DNA from: Diogma glabrata | Lineage: Eukaryota; Arthropoda; Insecta; Diptera; Cylindrotomidae | Assembly: GCA_963693315.1 (NCBI GenBank) | Contig: OY856186.1 | Span: 279,329,491-279,393,490 of the forward strand | DNA length: 64,000 bases | Reading direction: 5' to 3' | Shown: piece by piece, positions 13,063 through 26,332 of the stretch | How the letters are laid out: each line of letters begins with the position of its first letter | How positions within the stretch are numbered: the first letter of the stretch is position 1 | Program-made: the position numbers and the translations under genes | The notes under the pieces: model-generated | What the model saw: the letters and a program-made list of their open reading frames with translations, nothing else | Told to the model about the DNA's origin: nothing | Databases searched by the model: none

Positions 13063-13990
13063 TTTTTTGAGATATATACTCGATGGCCTGAAACAATTCC
13101 TATCTCGAATATCACAGCTGAAATGGTTGCATCAGCTCTTTACTCCAATTGGATCGCTCGTTTCGGAGTACTTTCAGTAATCGTCACTGATCAGGACTCC
13201 TAATTCGAATCCAATCTCTTCAACGAGTTGTCAAAACATATCGGTTTCAAACGTAAACGAACTACCAGTTGCAATCCGAAATGCAATGGACTCATCGAAC
13301 GTTGGCACCAAACTCTAAAATCCGCGATAATGGCCTAAGACAGAACGGACTGGAAACGGTATTGAACGGTACTACTCGGCTTACGAATTACTTTCCGCGA
13401 AGACTTCCAATTTTCATCGGCTGAGCTAGTCTACGGTACTAACATACGTCTCCCTAAAAAATTCCTTAGCCAAAATTTTAACTCCAATCCTCAATCTGAT
13501 TTCGTTTCGCAAACGGAACAATATTTTAATCACCTTCGTCCCTCTATTGCATCAAGACACAATTCTCCTAAAGTTGTCGTCTCTAAAAATTTCGAGTCTT
13601 GTTCGCAAGTAATCAGCGGCGATGATAAAAATTTTGTTATTGGCCGTAAAGTCAAAACATTCGAGTTTCCATCGACAGATTAAAACCTTACGTTAGGGAA
13701 CAATCTGAAAAAGACGTAACTCAAAACTCACCTACTCCGAGTATTAATCTCAGTCGCTTTCTTCTTCTACAGATATTGTCTATTCTACTCCTTCGGACAC
13801 ATTTCTTTCTACTTATTCTACCGCCGCAGAAACAACACAATGTGACGCTAAGGTAACTTCATCAACTAAAAAGGTTAGATTTGACCCCCTTCCTCAACAA
13901 CAGGTGTCCCATCTTGCATCCATAATTACACGAGTAGGCAGAACCACTCGTACCCCTGCTCGCTTCCTTTGTGCTGCGGCACAATAATGT
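13063..13990 (+). pseudogene. Ty3/gypsy retrotransposon integrase and pol end, decayed
   Basis: The plus strand encodes a recognisable gypsy-type integrase: YTRWPETIPISNITAEMVAS, then NWIARFGVLSVIVTDQDS (around the second catalytic Asp), then CNPKCNGLIERWHQTLKSAI (containing the catalytic Glu), then SAELVYGTNIRLP. It continues into a C-terminal region and ends with a basic GRTTRTPARFLC-like tail just before the polypurine tract. Several in-frame stops (for example after TDQDS and after IMA) show it is dead. The 5' part of pol, including reverse transcriptase and protease, is absent. Confidence 0.85.
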
Positions 13991-14032
13991 TCTTTATCGT
14001 CCCATCTTCGACGAAACTAGGGGGAGGGTGAT

Positions 14033-14269
14033 TGTGGTGACAAATTCAATATAATTGATTATCAATAATTTAATTTAATTTTAGTAACGAAAACAATCCT
14101 GTTGAAAAAGATACAAAAAAAGTTGCCAATGCTACCACGCACAACATCCTGCTGGGTAACTATAACGATATTCACCATAATAATTTTTTACTAGTTAAGT
14201 ACGATAAATAAAAGTAATTCTACATTAAAGTTTTGTTCTCAACTCTCACATTGATTAATTACTTTACAA
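14033..14269 (+). mobile_element. 3' LTR of the gypsy element
   Basis: It begins TGTGGTGACAAATTC directly after the purine tract GGGGGAGGG (14020-14028) that follows the pol end, which is the expected place for a 3' LTR. It contains AATAAA-like polyadenylation signals near 14206. The right boundary is not certain; the CA near 14268 is one candidate. Confidence 0.6.
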
Positions 14270-14539
14270 AAATAATTCTGCCTCAAGTCTGAATTGATTA
14301 AATAATTTGCAAAAATAATAAATACAAACAACAAATCAAACTAGATGGCCGAAGATATTTTGTTACTTTAAATGGAGTAATTTTTAACAAACATAAATAA
14401 TCAAATTAGAAGATTACGATCAATCTCTGGGTAAATGATGTAAATAAATAGTATTGGAAAACAACTCCATCAAGAGTCATCGTCATTATTTGAACAACTC
14501 CACGCTTCACTCAACACAGCTGCTACCAAAATATAAACC

Positions 14540-15000
14540 CTTTAAGACCTGGGTCCCACAACGACATGCATTCTTAGATGTTTTTGGATGCAAGTTTTTG
14601 TTTAAGAATGAATATCTAAACAATAAATCCTTTCACTAAAAAATTATGAGAATAAATATCCATTAAAGGGTAACTTAAATAAAGGTTGCCAATGAGCCAG
14701 CTAGTGGCATATTCCTCGGTCAATGTGACGCGCTTACTTCAACAATGATTAAAGTTCACATCTAGGTATATGGAAGCTTATTTTTTCGAGCAAACAATAG
14801 TGCGGTGTCATCAACGAATACTTCATAACTCAGACTAAAAATGCTGAATAGAGTTCATTTGCTAGCACCGATAAGATACCACCTTGACCAGTGATAACTC
14901 ACTGCTATTGCAGGAGGTTGTGATATATCACGTTAATTCGTATATCACTAGCATGGACTGAAGCACGCGGGATATTAAAGAAAATTTACAGAGCAACAAA
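14540..15000 (+). repeat. Dispersed repeat family, copy 2
   Basis: It carries the block order GCTAGTGGCATATTC, GATTAAAGTTCAC, CCAGTGATAACTCACTGC, then GTGATATATCACGTTAATTC. Upstream, TTTAAGACCTGGGTCCCAC matches the sequence at 62924-62943 beside a CR1/Jockey-type 3' end, so this family may hitchhike with or derive from that retrotransposon's 3' region. Confidence 0.6.
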
Positions 15001-15211
15001 AAATAATATCCCATTGGAACAATAAAATGGACGCATCATTTACAATTGCAATCACCCACATACATACATTTTAAATTTACAGCTTAATTGTACGACCGCT
15101 TCTTTAATTTGCCATAATGATGCAAGCAAAAATGTTAATATACGAAAGGTTTATCGTATCAGAAGATCCTGGTTATAAAAATTATACAGAAAATTACGAT
15201 ATTTGTTATTA

Positions 15212-15305
15212 GATGCGTTCGATTTGACTGAAAACCTGAAGAAACAACAACAATTGCATACAATTTTTTAGTTGTTTCAGTTGCTTCAGACAAATCGAAC
15301 GCGGC
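15212..15305. mobile_element. Short MITE with TA target duplication
   Basis: A 94-bp element flanked by TA on both sides. The left end GATGCGTTCGATTTGACTGA and the right end, in reverse complement GCCGCGTTCGATTTGTCTGA, form inverted repeats of about 20 bp with three mismatches. The size and TA flanks fit a Tc1/mariner-type MITE. Confidence 0.6.
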
Positions 15306-15309
15306 TATT

Positions 15310-18300
15310 ATAAGTTATATTAATTTTTTTCCGATAAATAAAATGACTCTTAGTTGTAGAAAGTCAAAAGAAGCCTGAATCTTAATACGACTAAAAATGC
15401 CTAAATTAGTCTACATAAGTCGAGTGGCGTTCCTTTGGAGTCGTCGTTGATGATAGACTTAATCAATATTTTTCTGTTATTCATCCAGATAAGCAAAACA
15501 ACGCTTATGAGTAAGACAATCGAACTATTGAAAACTAAAATGGTTTTCATGTTGATTAGCAGCTATATTTATTGTGCCAACCAGCTGAATTATAATACCT
15601 ACCATTAAATAAATAAATACTGAGTTTCTGCTCCGCCAAACGTAGATCATGATTTTCATATCGTTACTATTTCAAATCTGATCACAAGAAACGTCAAACA
15701 TTTGCTTTCCAACAAATAAATGGTCAAATCTCCAAACACTGAGTATAGAATTTACAAAGCACAAATTATAAAACAAAAACAAAATCAAAAACCTAATCCC
15801 ATTACACTTCATATATTTCTCATAAAATATAAATCCAACATGTTCCATTACGATGCACATGAAAACTATCCCTACGTATATATGTCACCTAATCCATTAT
15901 AAAAAATAAAATCGATCCTCCCTTAATGTGTTATATTTTCTTAAATTTTATTTATCTTCTTAAATACTTACAATACCGAAACACAATAACCAAAACAACA
16001 ATAAGCTTTTCTTAGTTTTCTCTTGATTTTGTGTTTAATTTTCATCTTTAGTTTTTGTCTTTTTAATTTTTTTGTGAAGTTATTTTCTTCAGATTTACTG
16101 AACGACCAGTACAGTACACATACATAATGTGTAGCTGTGTATATGACCATGACATTATATACTTTATCTGTCTATTTATTCCAAACTAAAAATATAGATA
16201 AGGGGTGGAAAATGTATGCTTGTTTCGGAAAAGCTTCTTTGTTCTATTTAAGACTACAACAGTCACTATAGGAAAATTCTGTAAATTTTTGCTCTTCTTC
16301 CTTTTCCATCGTTTCTAAGATTGATTTCAATTTTTGTCCTTATATTGAGTTTCTGACTTGTTACATTCGATTTCTAAGCATTTTCTTTTTGTTTTTGTAT
16401 TTCATCTTACATGTTTTCTTGTGATTTATTGGAAATGACACGAAATGAATCTTTTTTATTGGTTTTTGTTTGTTTGGTGATTTTGTTAACGGAAGAAAAG
16501 AAGACAAAAAAAAAACGAAATAAGTAAAGAAAATTATTAAGTTTTTCGATGTTTTTGTTATATTTTATGTTGTCTTAGAATGTTTCAGAGAAATGATAGA
16601 TGGTGAAGATGATTGGGATTGGTTTTGGAATTTAGATTATAATGTTAGGGAATTTCAATTGAATTTACCAGGTTTAGATGATTTGTTTATAATCGCAGTT
16701 TAGTTTTTATTAAAATTTGTGCGTTATTTAATTATTTATCGTTAGCAACTGTCGCAAAACTTTAATTTAGGGACACAATTTTGCGGCAAGTAGTACACAT
16801 AATATTTTTATTGTGTTGTGATTTGAATTAAAACGATCAGATTTTATTACCCATATTGTCAAGCAAAGCATATTTTTGATAAAAGCTAAACTATTATATT
16901 CGACAATACTTTTATTATATATCAAAATATTTAATTTTTTGGTGACAATTATTTTTTTTATACTAAATTTTTTTTATGTGATACATACATTTAATATTTT
17001 ACATATATTTCCTTGAAAATGGCTTTCCTAAAGTATTGCCGAAACTAGTCGGAATAATATATTTTAATTTATTTTAAATAAATATGTTTTTTATTTAAAA
17101 AATATAATTGAATATATATTTGGATACAAATAATCAATCAAATCATAAATATACAACAATATCCAATCAATTAACAAAAATAAATAATAAAAAAGTATAA
17201 TGATTATTAATTACTATGTCAATTAGGTTATATTCATATATTCTACTTGGCTTGCTCAGTCCATGATATGTTTTGATTATTAAATATAAAACTGTATATA
17301 ATAGTTGCTGATAGATGTTAAGCCCAGAATAATTTTAATGATTTAAATCATTAAAATTATTCTGATGCTACAATAATTGGAAGATGCAAAAAACACAACT
17401 ATTTCACAGTTTTAAGTTTTCACTTCTGTCGGCAGTCCTCAAGACTACCTTCTTTTTTAAATTTATAATTAAGTGAAATGAATTTACAGTTTTGTTAAAT
17501 TTAAGAAATTTAATTGTTGGCAAGTTTGGGAAGCCTTAATTTAAGTTGTGATAATTTGGTCAAGAAATTTTGGAAGTTTAAACTAACGTTTTATTTGGAC
17601 CAATTTATAAATCTAAACCAATCTAAACCAATCTATAAAAATAAGAGCTAAGAAAGTAGTAAAGTTCATTAATTATAAGCAGTTCAATATGAACTCTTTA
17701 ATCAAGAAAATTAATTAATGTTTATTGAAAAAATGACACACCAGACAAAACACTATTTTAGATCACATCACAAAATAAAGCTAGCTCATTTCACTTTTTG
17801 ACTTCATATTAAGTAAGAATTCGTCTTAGCTTTTGCTGTTTAGTCATCCCTTCCTGAATAAAACTTACAAACTTCATAACAAAAAACATAGATTGATACC
17901 AAATTAGAATTACAATTCATGAAAAATCATAACAAAATAAACTTCAATAAATCAAATCCAATTAAATGTAACATTCACCCTAAAAACATAAAACGTTTTT
18001 CCTTAATTTAGATCAACTTATGTTTACATTCATTGCTTGCTACTACCTCTTATATAAAACAAAAGCTCAGCTTTCCAAAAAATAAAAAAAAATTTCCCTA
18101 ATTTTTCGTTTGAAGTTGTTTCCTCACAACAACTTCCTTTAAGAAAAACATATTGAAATTTAAATCCAAAAATTTAAATTCTAAAAGAACAAAAATCTTG
18201 AGTGAAAACGGAAACATTGAATTAAACTTTGACAAGAATAACTTATTTTTTGTTTCTGAAATTCAAAACAAGCTAATTTTAAAAAATAAAATAAGATCGT

Positions 18301-20390
18301 AATAATACGAGGGTGAGGTCACCCTTACTTGATCGTTTTAGCTATTTTATTTAAAATAACTATCTGACGTTAGTAGTTTTTTATGACGGTTTAATATATG
18401 ACAGTTGGATTGTTAAATGCCGAAACAAATTATTAAACGAAATTTCAATTTCAACATAGCAAATATTAACAAAACAAAAATCTGACATTAATAGTCTTTT
18501 AAGTTCTTTTTCTATTCTTACCTTTTAATCCAAAACAAAAAAATTATTATTTATATAACGATAAAAATTAATTTATTTTTAATAAGAAAATGTTTTGTTC
18601 ATATTTTCATAAAGTTTAAATAAAAGTGGATAAAATAAGAGGGTCACGGTGAAATTACAATTGGAAATGTGTTTAATGAATAAAGAAATTTTTGTTAGGG
18701 CAAAAGTGTTTTTTGATGTTTCGTTTTGGAATGAGGAAGTTTGTTAATAATTTCCAATTAATTCTTAATTTTATTTATTATGATTTCGTATTTGGCTAAG
18801 GAGTGAATTAGAATTTGTTTTTTTAATACTTTAATGACTCGTTAAAATACATTTTTAAGAGGAAGAAGGTTAAATGGTTGATTGGTTATTTATTTTATAA
18901 TCAGAAGTTTTTTTTTTGGGATTTATAACTTATTAAAATTAATTGAAATTAAGATTATTGAGTAACTAGGTGGTATTTAGGGACATGAAAGGAATTTTCA
19001 TTTTAAATATGCATTGTGGGGTTAAATTAATTTCTAAGTTTAGCCTTAATAATAGTTTTAGTTATTCCTATTAACTTCAAACAATCACTGACGTATACAA
19101 GACTGGCTAAGCGATTCAATTTGTTTGACCAGTTAACTTTGGGTTCATGATGAGAGAGAACAGTCAACTCGAGCAATTATGTTTTTTTCGACTTGAATGT
19201 TCATTCACAATTAAGCTCAAATTAAAACCAAATTAAAATTCAAGCCATAAAATAATTAAAATTTCCAGAGAAAGTTAAACAATTTAAAATTTCAATTTCT
19301 TGTAAAGTTTCCTTTTACAATATAGGCAATAGAAAAAAATCTTTTATAAATTAAAATTAAATATTCAAAAGCTGTTAGGTAAATGTTTTTTTTTAAATTA
19401 AGAAATAAAATAAAAAATAACACGAGAAGAAAGCAATTAATTCCAATTGAGAGAAATAAAAATAATTAAAGTGGAAGATAATTAAGAAAGAAACGATTTT
19501 AATGTTTATCGCATGAATCTGCTTGAGATTTAAAAATATTTTTTATACTGCTTGCACTACGGTTTAAATTAAAAATGTTACGTGACTTCATCTAATTTTC
19601 ATAGAAGATTTTTGTCCTCAATATAGTTACACTGTTATCTAATAAATATTTTTCGACCCTCATCAAACGCTTGCATTGAAATACGTACATTAAAAGTATG
19701 AATAAAATACCTACATCGCCCTAAACAAATTAAAAGAAAATTGTATACATGCATACACTATTTTTTATGGTTATTGAAAATTAAGTAATAGCAGAACGAA
19801 AAATAGTGTGAAAATTAAAATTAATTGTGCTTGAAAAACAAACTGACATAATTTCCATTTAGGTTTTTTATTCTTTTCTATACATTTATATACAAGGGTG
19901 TGCTGATTTTTTTCAAAATATTTTGAAAATATTCCAAAATATTTTGCTATTCCGTTGGTTATAAAACCTACAACTTAGCACTTTACCCTTATTTATGTTA
20001 ATTTTTATTTCAAATTTGATTGATTTATCAGAATACTTAAATCTATCATCCTTTTTCTTATTGTTGGTTTGTTGTTGTTGTTAATCTAAAGCACGATGAA
20101 AACATAACCTTCAATCAGAAAAAGGAATTGTATGTTTTGTGTTGATCAGAATTTCTTTGAGCGAGGTAATCTTTGACAGAATTATTAATAGGTTGTTGGA
20201 ATATTTTTTGAAATGCGATTTAAATTCATTTTCGATGGCCATCAGTGTAATTGAGGCATCTCATATATATCGCACTTTGTTTTAGTTAAGCAAATTCTTT
20301 TTTTTTGTTTATTTTTGGCACTACTATAGCAAAACAAAACTGAGGCATGTCTACCAGTAAAACTAGGTCAAGGTTATTTGCTTGAATAGA
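15310..20390. other. AT-rich DNA without recognisable gene
   Basis: About 5 kb with very high AT content and no protein-like frame longer than about 60 codons. The only structure I can point to is a perfect 40-bp palindrome at 17325-17364. It is compatible with intron or intergenic DNA. Confidence 0.5.
17325..17364. repeat. Perfect 40-bp palindrome
   Basis: The left half CAGAATAATTTTAATGATTT is followed immediately by its exact reverse complement, with no loop. Confidence 0.98.
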
Positions 20391-20394
20391 TCAG

Positions 20395-20640
20395 TTTTTG
20401 TTGATACGAGTTAACGTGATATATTACTTACAATTAGAAATAGCAATGAGATATCACTAGCCAAGGTGATATCTTGGGGGTGTTGGCAGCTGAACTCAAT
20501 ATTTTTAACTGTAGTACTCTCAATCTAAGCTATGGAGTATTTTGTGAAATAAGTAGTTATATAATTATTTGTGGGCTTTAATCATTGTGCAAGAGAGATC
20601 GAGGCATATGTCACTAACTGGAATATTGACAATCTCATTT
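20395..20640 (-). repeat. Dispersed repeat family, copy 3 (inverted)
   Basis: The minus strand reads CCAGTTAGTGACATATGCC, GATTAAAGCCC, GCTAGTGATATCTCATTGC and ATATCACGTTAACTCGTAT in the same order as the plus-strand copies. Confidence 0.6.
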
Positions 20641-20659
20641 TATCCAGTAAATTTTTATT

Positions 20660-22345
20660 GCTACAGCAAAAGTCCAGTTATCCGGAATGCTCGGGGATTA
20701 AAGTATGCCAGATAATCGAAAATTCCGGCTAATTGAATGTAATGAAATTTTAGGACGATTTCATGTTCTATTTTACACAAATATTTTATTAGGATTCTCG
20801 TAAACATATTTTGAAGTAAAATATACTAGAAACTTATTTTTGTATGTATATTTCAAATTGTTTATAACATTGATTGCAAATAATATTTTATACAATACAA
20901 AAACAAGTAAACGAAATAGATAATAATAATATTTTTAAATTTTAAATAATTCAAAAAATATTTAAAAGCAAAATGTATTTCTTGTGAATTCCCAAACAAA
21001 AAAAAACGTTTTTCTTGTGAAAAAGAAAATAATTTAAAAATTTAAAATTCATGTTTACTGAATATTTGATACAAAATTTGGACCTTTATACAAATAATAA
21101 TAATATTATATTTACACTTACGCGGGAGAGCTCAAAAAACTATATGAATACTGTAATATTACACCGGTACACTGAATTTATAACAAACAAACTGATTACG
21201 CTTGGAAATCTCTTATATTATGAATCACAGAATGAATAATTTAACAAAACTTTTAATTGGCTAACATGAAAAATAATTTATTCAAAATCAAATAAAAAAT
21301 TATATAAATTAAAATACAATTAAAAGCTTGCATTAATTTATTTCTTCAATGTTGTCTTCTTCATCTTTTATTTCACATTTTCGTTTATCTTGATGGTTAA
21401 TTAAAGGTTTTATTATATCAAGCAGAAACTAATCCGTTCCTCCACAAAAAAGCAATACATAATGAAGTCACTGCACGAAAATTTCATAAACGGACTTGAC
21501 GATTAATTTTTACAAATAGAATTAGACAATTTTGTATTTAGCATCTCATACGGCAACATCATCATGAACTTCTTCAATTAATTTTTGTTTTTCATCATCA
21601 TCAAAGTTCATGTACCATTTGGCGATGACGTGTTTTCCTTCATAAAATTATAAATTTATTTTCAAAACTGATAACATAACACTTGCTTAACAAATGAATT
21701 TTATTTCTTGAATGTAAAACATATTTCGTTTACATATTTTAATAGATGCAATTGAGGTTTTGACATTTTATTAAATTCACAACTATAAAAAACCTTTACA
21801 ATATTAACACAATAATTGAAATGAAAAGCAAATTTATTTTCTTTTTAGTTTTAAAATAACATTTTTGAAATAATTAACAACATTAAAAACTCTAAAGTAA
21901 GCTATATCACGACTTAGTCATGACTGAGTTTGATTTTATTTCAATTTACATCATTTACTGATTCTAAAGTTATACTAACTTGATTTTAAAAATTATACTA
22001 ATCGATTTACAAAATTATACGAACTCGAGTTTAAAATTATACTAATGCATTTGATCCAAACAATTTGATCTTTTATATAGCATATTATCATCAATCTTCT
22101 GTTTCATTTTCTATCATTAACAAAACTTGTATTTTTTATTTACTTGAATTTATTTAAATCATAAAAAAAACAGTGGTATAGATAAACGTCTATGTTTTGT
22201 GCAATTGCAGAAATTTAATAATATGTATTATTATTGAATTTGAAAACTATTATTTTCAGAGTAAAAATTAGAAATAGTCCGTCGTTACATATTCGGTTAA
22301 TTGAATGTCAGACAATCAGGCAATAACGCCAATTTCTTGTTAACT
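20660..22345 (-). mobile_element. Possible pogo/Tigger-like DNA transposon fossil
   Basis: At 20688-20745 the sequence has the character of Tigger/pogo terminal repeats: CAGTTATCCGGAATGCTCGG, then a GATAATCGAAAATTCCGG block. At 22292-22325 a TTCGGTTAATTGAATGTCAG block followed by ACAATCAGGC looks like the opposite end. Between them a minus-strand stretch near 21540-21640 contains WYMNFDDDEKQKLIEEVHDD, protein-like but not recognised. The interior is heavily decayed, and both the superfamily and the ends are inference. Confidence 0.35.
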
Positions 22346-23045
22346 AAGAGTTTTTATTTGCTATATATGTAATTTGGAAAGCTATGCATCTTGTGCGTTA
22401 TTATGCTTAACAGAATAAAATAAACAGCTGTTGTGCGAATCAGCGCCACACAATAAAAATTATTTTTTGATTTGATTGCATTAAAGTCTGAAGTAAATTA
22501 TTTTGATTGTATATTATAAATATTTTGATTGTATTTTCTAAGAAATTAACAAAAACATTTTCGTTCTTATTTAAATTGCATATATAACTATAAATTCAAA
22601 CTTATGCGCATGTTCGTTTCTCGAATAATAGAAAGCCTAAGGTTAATATGATTTCATTTGAATTAATTTTTTATTGTGAAAAAAATGATTTTTCATATGA
22701 TTAGTATAAAATTTGATGTCTTTCATTGTAGGTCAATTTATTTTCAAAATAACAAACAATCAAATAGTTATTGTAAACTAAATAAAATTTATTTATTTAA
22801 TTAATGGAACATAAAAATTAAAGAATAAATGTAGCATTAAGTTCGTGTTTAATGAATTTTACTCTAGAGAAAACTCATAATGCTCGCTCGTGTATCGCTT
22901 TTATTGTAAACTTGTGCTTGAAAAATAAAATATATCATTTAACACTAACACAATAAAGTACTATTATTTCATTTAACGTTTTCTACTTGTTTGTGTTCTA
23001 TGACTCTCATCTAAATTTTTTTACTAGAAAGTGTGTTGTAATAGG
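22346..23045. other. AT-rich DNA without recognisable gene
   Basis: No coding or repeat structure recognised. Confidence 0.45.
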
Positions 23046-23049
23046 GATT

Positions 23050-23485
23050 ACTGTACATGACACAAATGTGTAACGATGTTATAGAGAATCAGGATTTGAT
23101 GTCTACCCATAACTCGTATAGCACGCTTCTGAATAGAAATCAAAAGGGCCAAGACGAAAACACATGCAGCACACCGAATTGGACAACAATGCTCCGTACA
23201 GGAACGAATTTAGGACTTACAAACGTGGAGTAATTGATACGGAGTGAAATATTATTTCATCTATTGAGGGGTCGAGTTTTTTTTAACGCGTTCTTTGTCA
23301 TCACCATTATATGATTACTTAAGGTAAAGTCATTAAAAATTGTGACTTCCAATAAACGAATGCTTATCTTTCGCCTACTTGTTCGTCACACATACTAAAT
23401 GAAATATCGTTGGGGAATTCAGTCTTCGAGTAAAATTTTCGACTTCTTCAGGTCCTCGTTCTCGGTTACACCTAATAAATTCAGC
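23050..23485 (-). pseudogene. CR1/Jockey-type retrotransposon fragment
   Basis: The stretch aligns along its whole length with 63226-63720 of the right-hand retrotransposon copy, including GTGGAGTAATTGAT, ACATCTATTGAGG-like, ACCATTATATGATTACT and TCCAATAAACGAATG blocks. It covers the region just downstream of the reverse transcriptase core, and indels and stops destroy the frame. Confidence 0.75.
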
Positions 23486-23704
23486 ACTAAAAGTATCCTA
23501 GACAGAAATAATCTTATTTTTCAACACATTATTACTCGACACCCTGTAATTATAGTACACTCAATTTTGTATACACTTTGATGATTATCATACAACAAAG
23601 CACAAGAAATTTCCTGTCCCTATATATTTTTCCTTAACGAGTTATATTTATACTACGCATGGAAAATCAAGGTTTTTGACATACATTTTGTGGAACTAGC
23701 TGCA

Positions 23705-24916
23705 TTAGTCTGGTCGTTAAAATATAAATTTTCTCAGACGCCACCAAAACAAATTCTTTTTGATGAAAAAAAAAGCACGAGGCTGTTTTTTTTAAATAAA
23801 TAGAACACGTGCCCCATTATCAACGAAGTTTTTTGATAAAATCGTAGATTTTTTAAATATCGTTTTTAAATTTAAAGAAAAACTCGTATAAAAATTTTAC
23901 AGAAAATTTAATTCTCTACAAAAATGGTTCTAATTATTTTTTACCCAAAACATTTATTTGTGATATCTTGAAAATAAATTCGAAATTCTTCGTAAAAATA
24001 TAAATGATGTAAAAGTACTATTTTTTTTTCTTTTCACGACTAAACCGGTTCCACATCTACTAAAGCGTGCGCCGCAAATATTTACGGGGCATTCTAGGTA
24101 GTGTGGACGTATGTGGTACACAGAAAGAACGCAAGATTTTTTGTCACATTCAACGCACACTATCCGTAGCTTGTTGGTTTTTTGACAAATGCCGCAAGCT
24201 GTTTCAACGATGCGCCGCAAGCTGTTTCTAGTATGGAAGCTTTTCACAATTTAAAAATTTATTTAGTTCATTTCTATAGTTGTATATTTTAGATATTTAT
24301 GTAATATGAATATTAAAAATAAATTTACAAGCAGGAAAGTACAAAAAACCTCGACAAAACAAACAATTCAGGAAACACTTAAATAACCTCTACTCGTTTT
24401 CACTAATGGCTTGAGGGGGGAGGGACGTTAACATTTACGTAAATAAATATTTATATGATAAAATATTTTTGCGGCGAAAATATTTGCGAGGCACTCGTTC
24501 GCCGCAAATATATGTAGGTGTAGTTAGCTTTAGAATTTTTATTCTTACCCAGCTTTGTATTTTTATTCTTTCTATTCCATATGTAGAAAAAAAATTAGTA
24601 CTTTTTCGTAATTCTTTTATTTATGATTTTTACGAGCTACGAAGATTACAAGTTTTTTTAAAAATATTATCAGAGATATACGGTTTAGGTAAAAAATGAT
24701 TAAGATCTTTTTTGTAGAGAATTGAAATATCTACAAAAATGTTTACAGAATTTTTACTTTAAATCTGCATATTTCATAGAATATTTCGCTTTTATCAAAA
24801 AAGAACTTCGATGATTTTGCAGCTCGTGTTCTTTTTATTTAAAACAATGCCTTCATGTTTTGTGCACCAAAAAGAATTTTTTCGGGTGGTGCTTAGAAAA
24901 TTTAATTTTTAACGAC
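23705..24916. mobile_element. Palindromic foldback element, copy 2, split by an insertion
   Basis: The ends TTAGTCTGGTCGTTAA and TTAATTTTTAACGAC, with internal AACACGTGCC / CTCGTGTTCT arms, match copies 1 and 3 but are more diverged. The centre is interrupted by about 510 bp at 24038-24550. A short TA tract (24915-24938) lies at the right end only. Confidence 0.8.
24038..24550 (-). mobile_element. Insertion with a cysteine-rich, piggyBac-like transposase tail
   Basis: The insertion sits at the centre of palindromic copy 2. The minus strand (24247-23954) encodes a Cys-rich module with CGICQ, CVECDKKSC and VYHIRPHYLECP spacing. It resembles the C-terminal zinc-binding tail of piggyBac-type (DDE_Tnp_1_7) transposases, where two CxxC pairs are followed by C and H. 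CGCCGCAAATATTT occurs in inverted orientation near both ends. No TTAA flanks are seen, so the family call is tentative; the rest of a transposase is missing. Confidence 0.4.
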
Positions 24917-24939
24917 ATATATATATATATATATAAATA

Positions 24940-26060
24940 CCGATCATCAAAACCTTTAGAGTACTTCTAGTGGTCCAAATCACATGAAATTTTACATGCT
25001 GATAATTGAGCAAATTTTATCGGGAGAATTGCCGATTTTCATTTTGAGGGGATTTTGTAGAGCTCATTTGTGGTTCATTTACTACTGGTATGGTAGTTTT
25101 TTTACACTGTAGCCTATAGTTTAAAGGCTTTAGTAAATGGTCTAAGCTAGCATGGCAATATCCAGATTTGATTTTGGTCGAAATTGGGATAGGTGTTTGT
25201 GGGGGTATTCAATAGTTTAATTCAAACTCCAATCATTTTAATCTTTGTGATCTGATTTTGATGAAGCTTAATTTACGAGTCCATAGCAAGATTTTCAAAA
25301 ATTCTTCAAAATTTCAACGTGATTAGTTGGAAGTTGATACGGTTGATCAGGTTAAATAAAAATGAAAAGAATTTTATATATAATTACTTTTCTAAAATCA
25401 ATAATATGAAAAAATCTATCCCCATCCATCCCCCTAATATGAAAGTTGGTTGAAATAAGAGAAACAACTCATATATAAATCAATTGTGCTGCAGAATCTG
25501 GGTGTACTTTCTGCATACGATCTTGATGAAACTTTGGCAAATGATATAAGTTCACTTGAAAATGGAAGATCTGGATTCATTTCAAATTTGGACAAAATGG
25601 CGGGGGGGTCTCCCGAGCAGCTCTAAGTTTAAATCTTGAATAACTTCTAATCCTGGCTTATGATCTTATTGCAACTTAGTATATAAGGTTATAGTACAGT
25701 TTTCAATATTTCTGCATACCAACTTCCGGTTTGTCACTTCCGGTTAAAAATTTTTTTTTTCAGGTGTTTATCCCTACTGTAGCCTACAATTAGCTTAGTA
25801 GCTTTTGGAGGACATTGGATAAAGGGTTTGGGGGTCTACCATACAACAGGTGGTGTTTTCCAAAATTTTTTTATGTTTTTTGGGAGCATAAAACCTTCGT
25901 TCGTGAATGAATTTTGATGACACTTTAGAAAAAGATGCAAATATGTATGGCAAGGAACTGATCAGCTTTAAAGCGATAGTAAACAAAATGGTGTGGGGTT
26001 GTAACGTATGCCCTTTGGACACGCGCGACACTATTTTTTTTTATATGGGTGTGGAGATGG
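24940..26060. repeat. Diverged satellite-like repeat, left block
   Basis: It contains the same modules as the tandem block at 27300-28690: a GATTTTGATGAAGC-like block, CACTTCCGGTTAAAAA, GCCTACAATTAGC, then CCTTCGTTCGTGAATGAATT and ACACTTTAGAAAAAGATGC, then GGCAAGGAACTGATCAG and AGCGATAGTAAACAAAATGG. Open frames across it (for example 25907-26248) have no motifs and are chance frames. Confidence 0.7.
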
Positions 26061-26332
26061 AGCCTTGCATAGCAAATTCCAGAAAAAGGTTGTCTCTATA
26101 TTCCACTTCACTATCTAAATTTAAACAAAATCTAAACAATTCTACAAACACAACACAATTAGGAAGTAAAACACAACAATCTTCACAAAACTTTATAATT
26201 TTTATTTACTACTTGTATAGCCCTAACTTAATAATTTTGTTTGTTTAATTTCTATTAAATTTTTTTATTATTTAAAATATTTTTAGTTTAATTAAATTTT
26301 AGTTTCTATAAGTTATACTTAACAAAACTTGT

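Noticed and set aside
25907..26248. 113-codon ORF
   Set aside because: It starts inside the satellite-like repeat module and ends in AT-rich DNA. Other repeat copies do not keep the frame.
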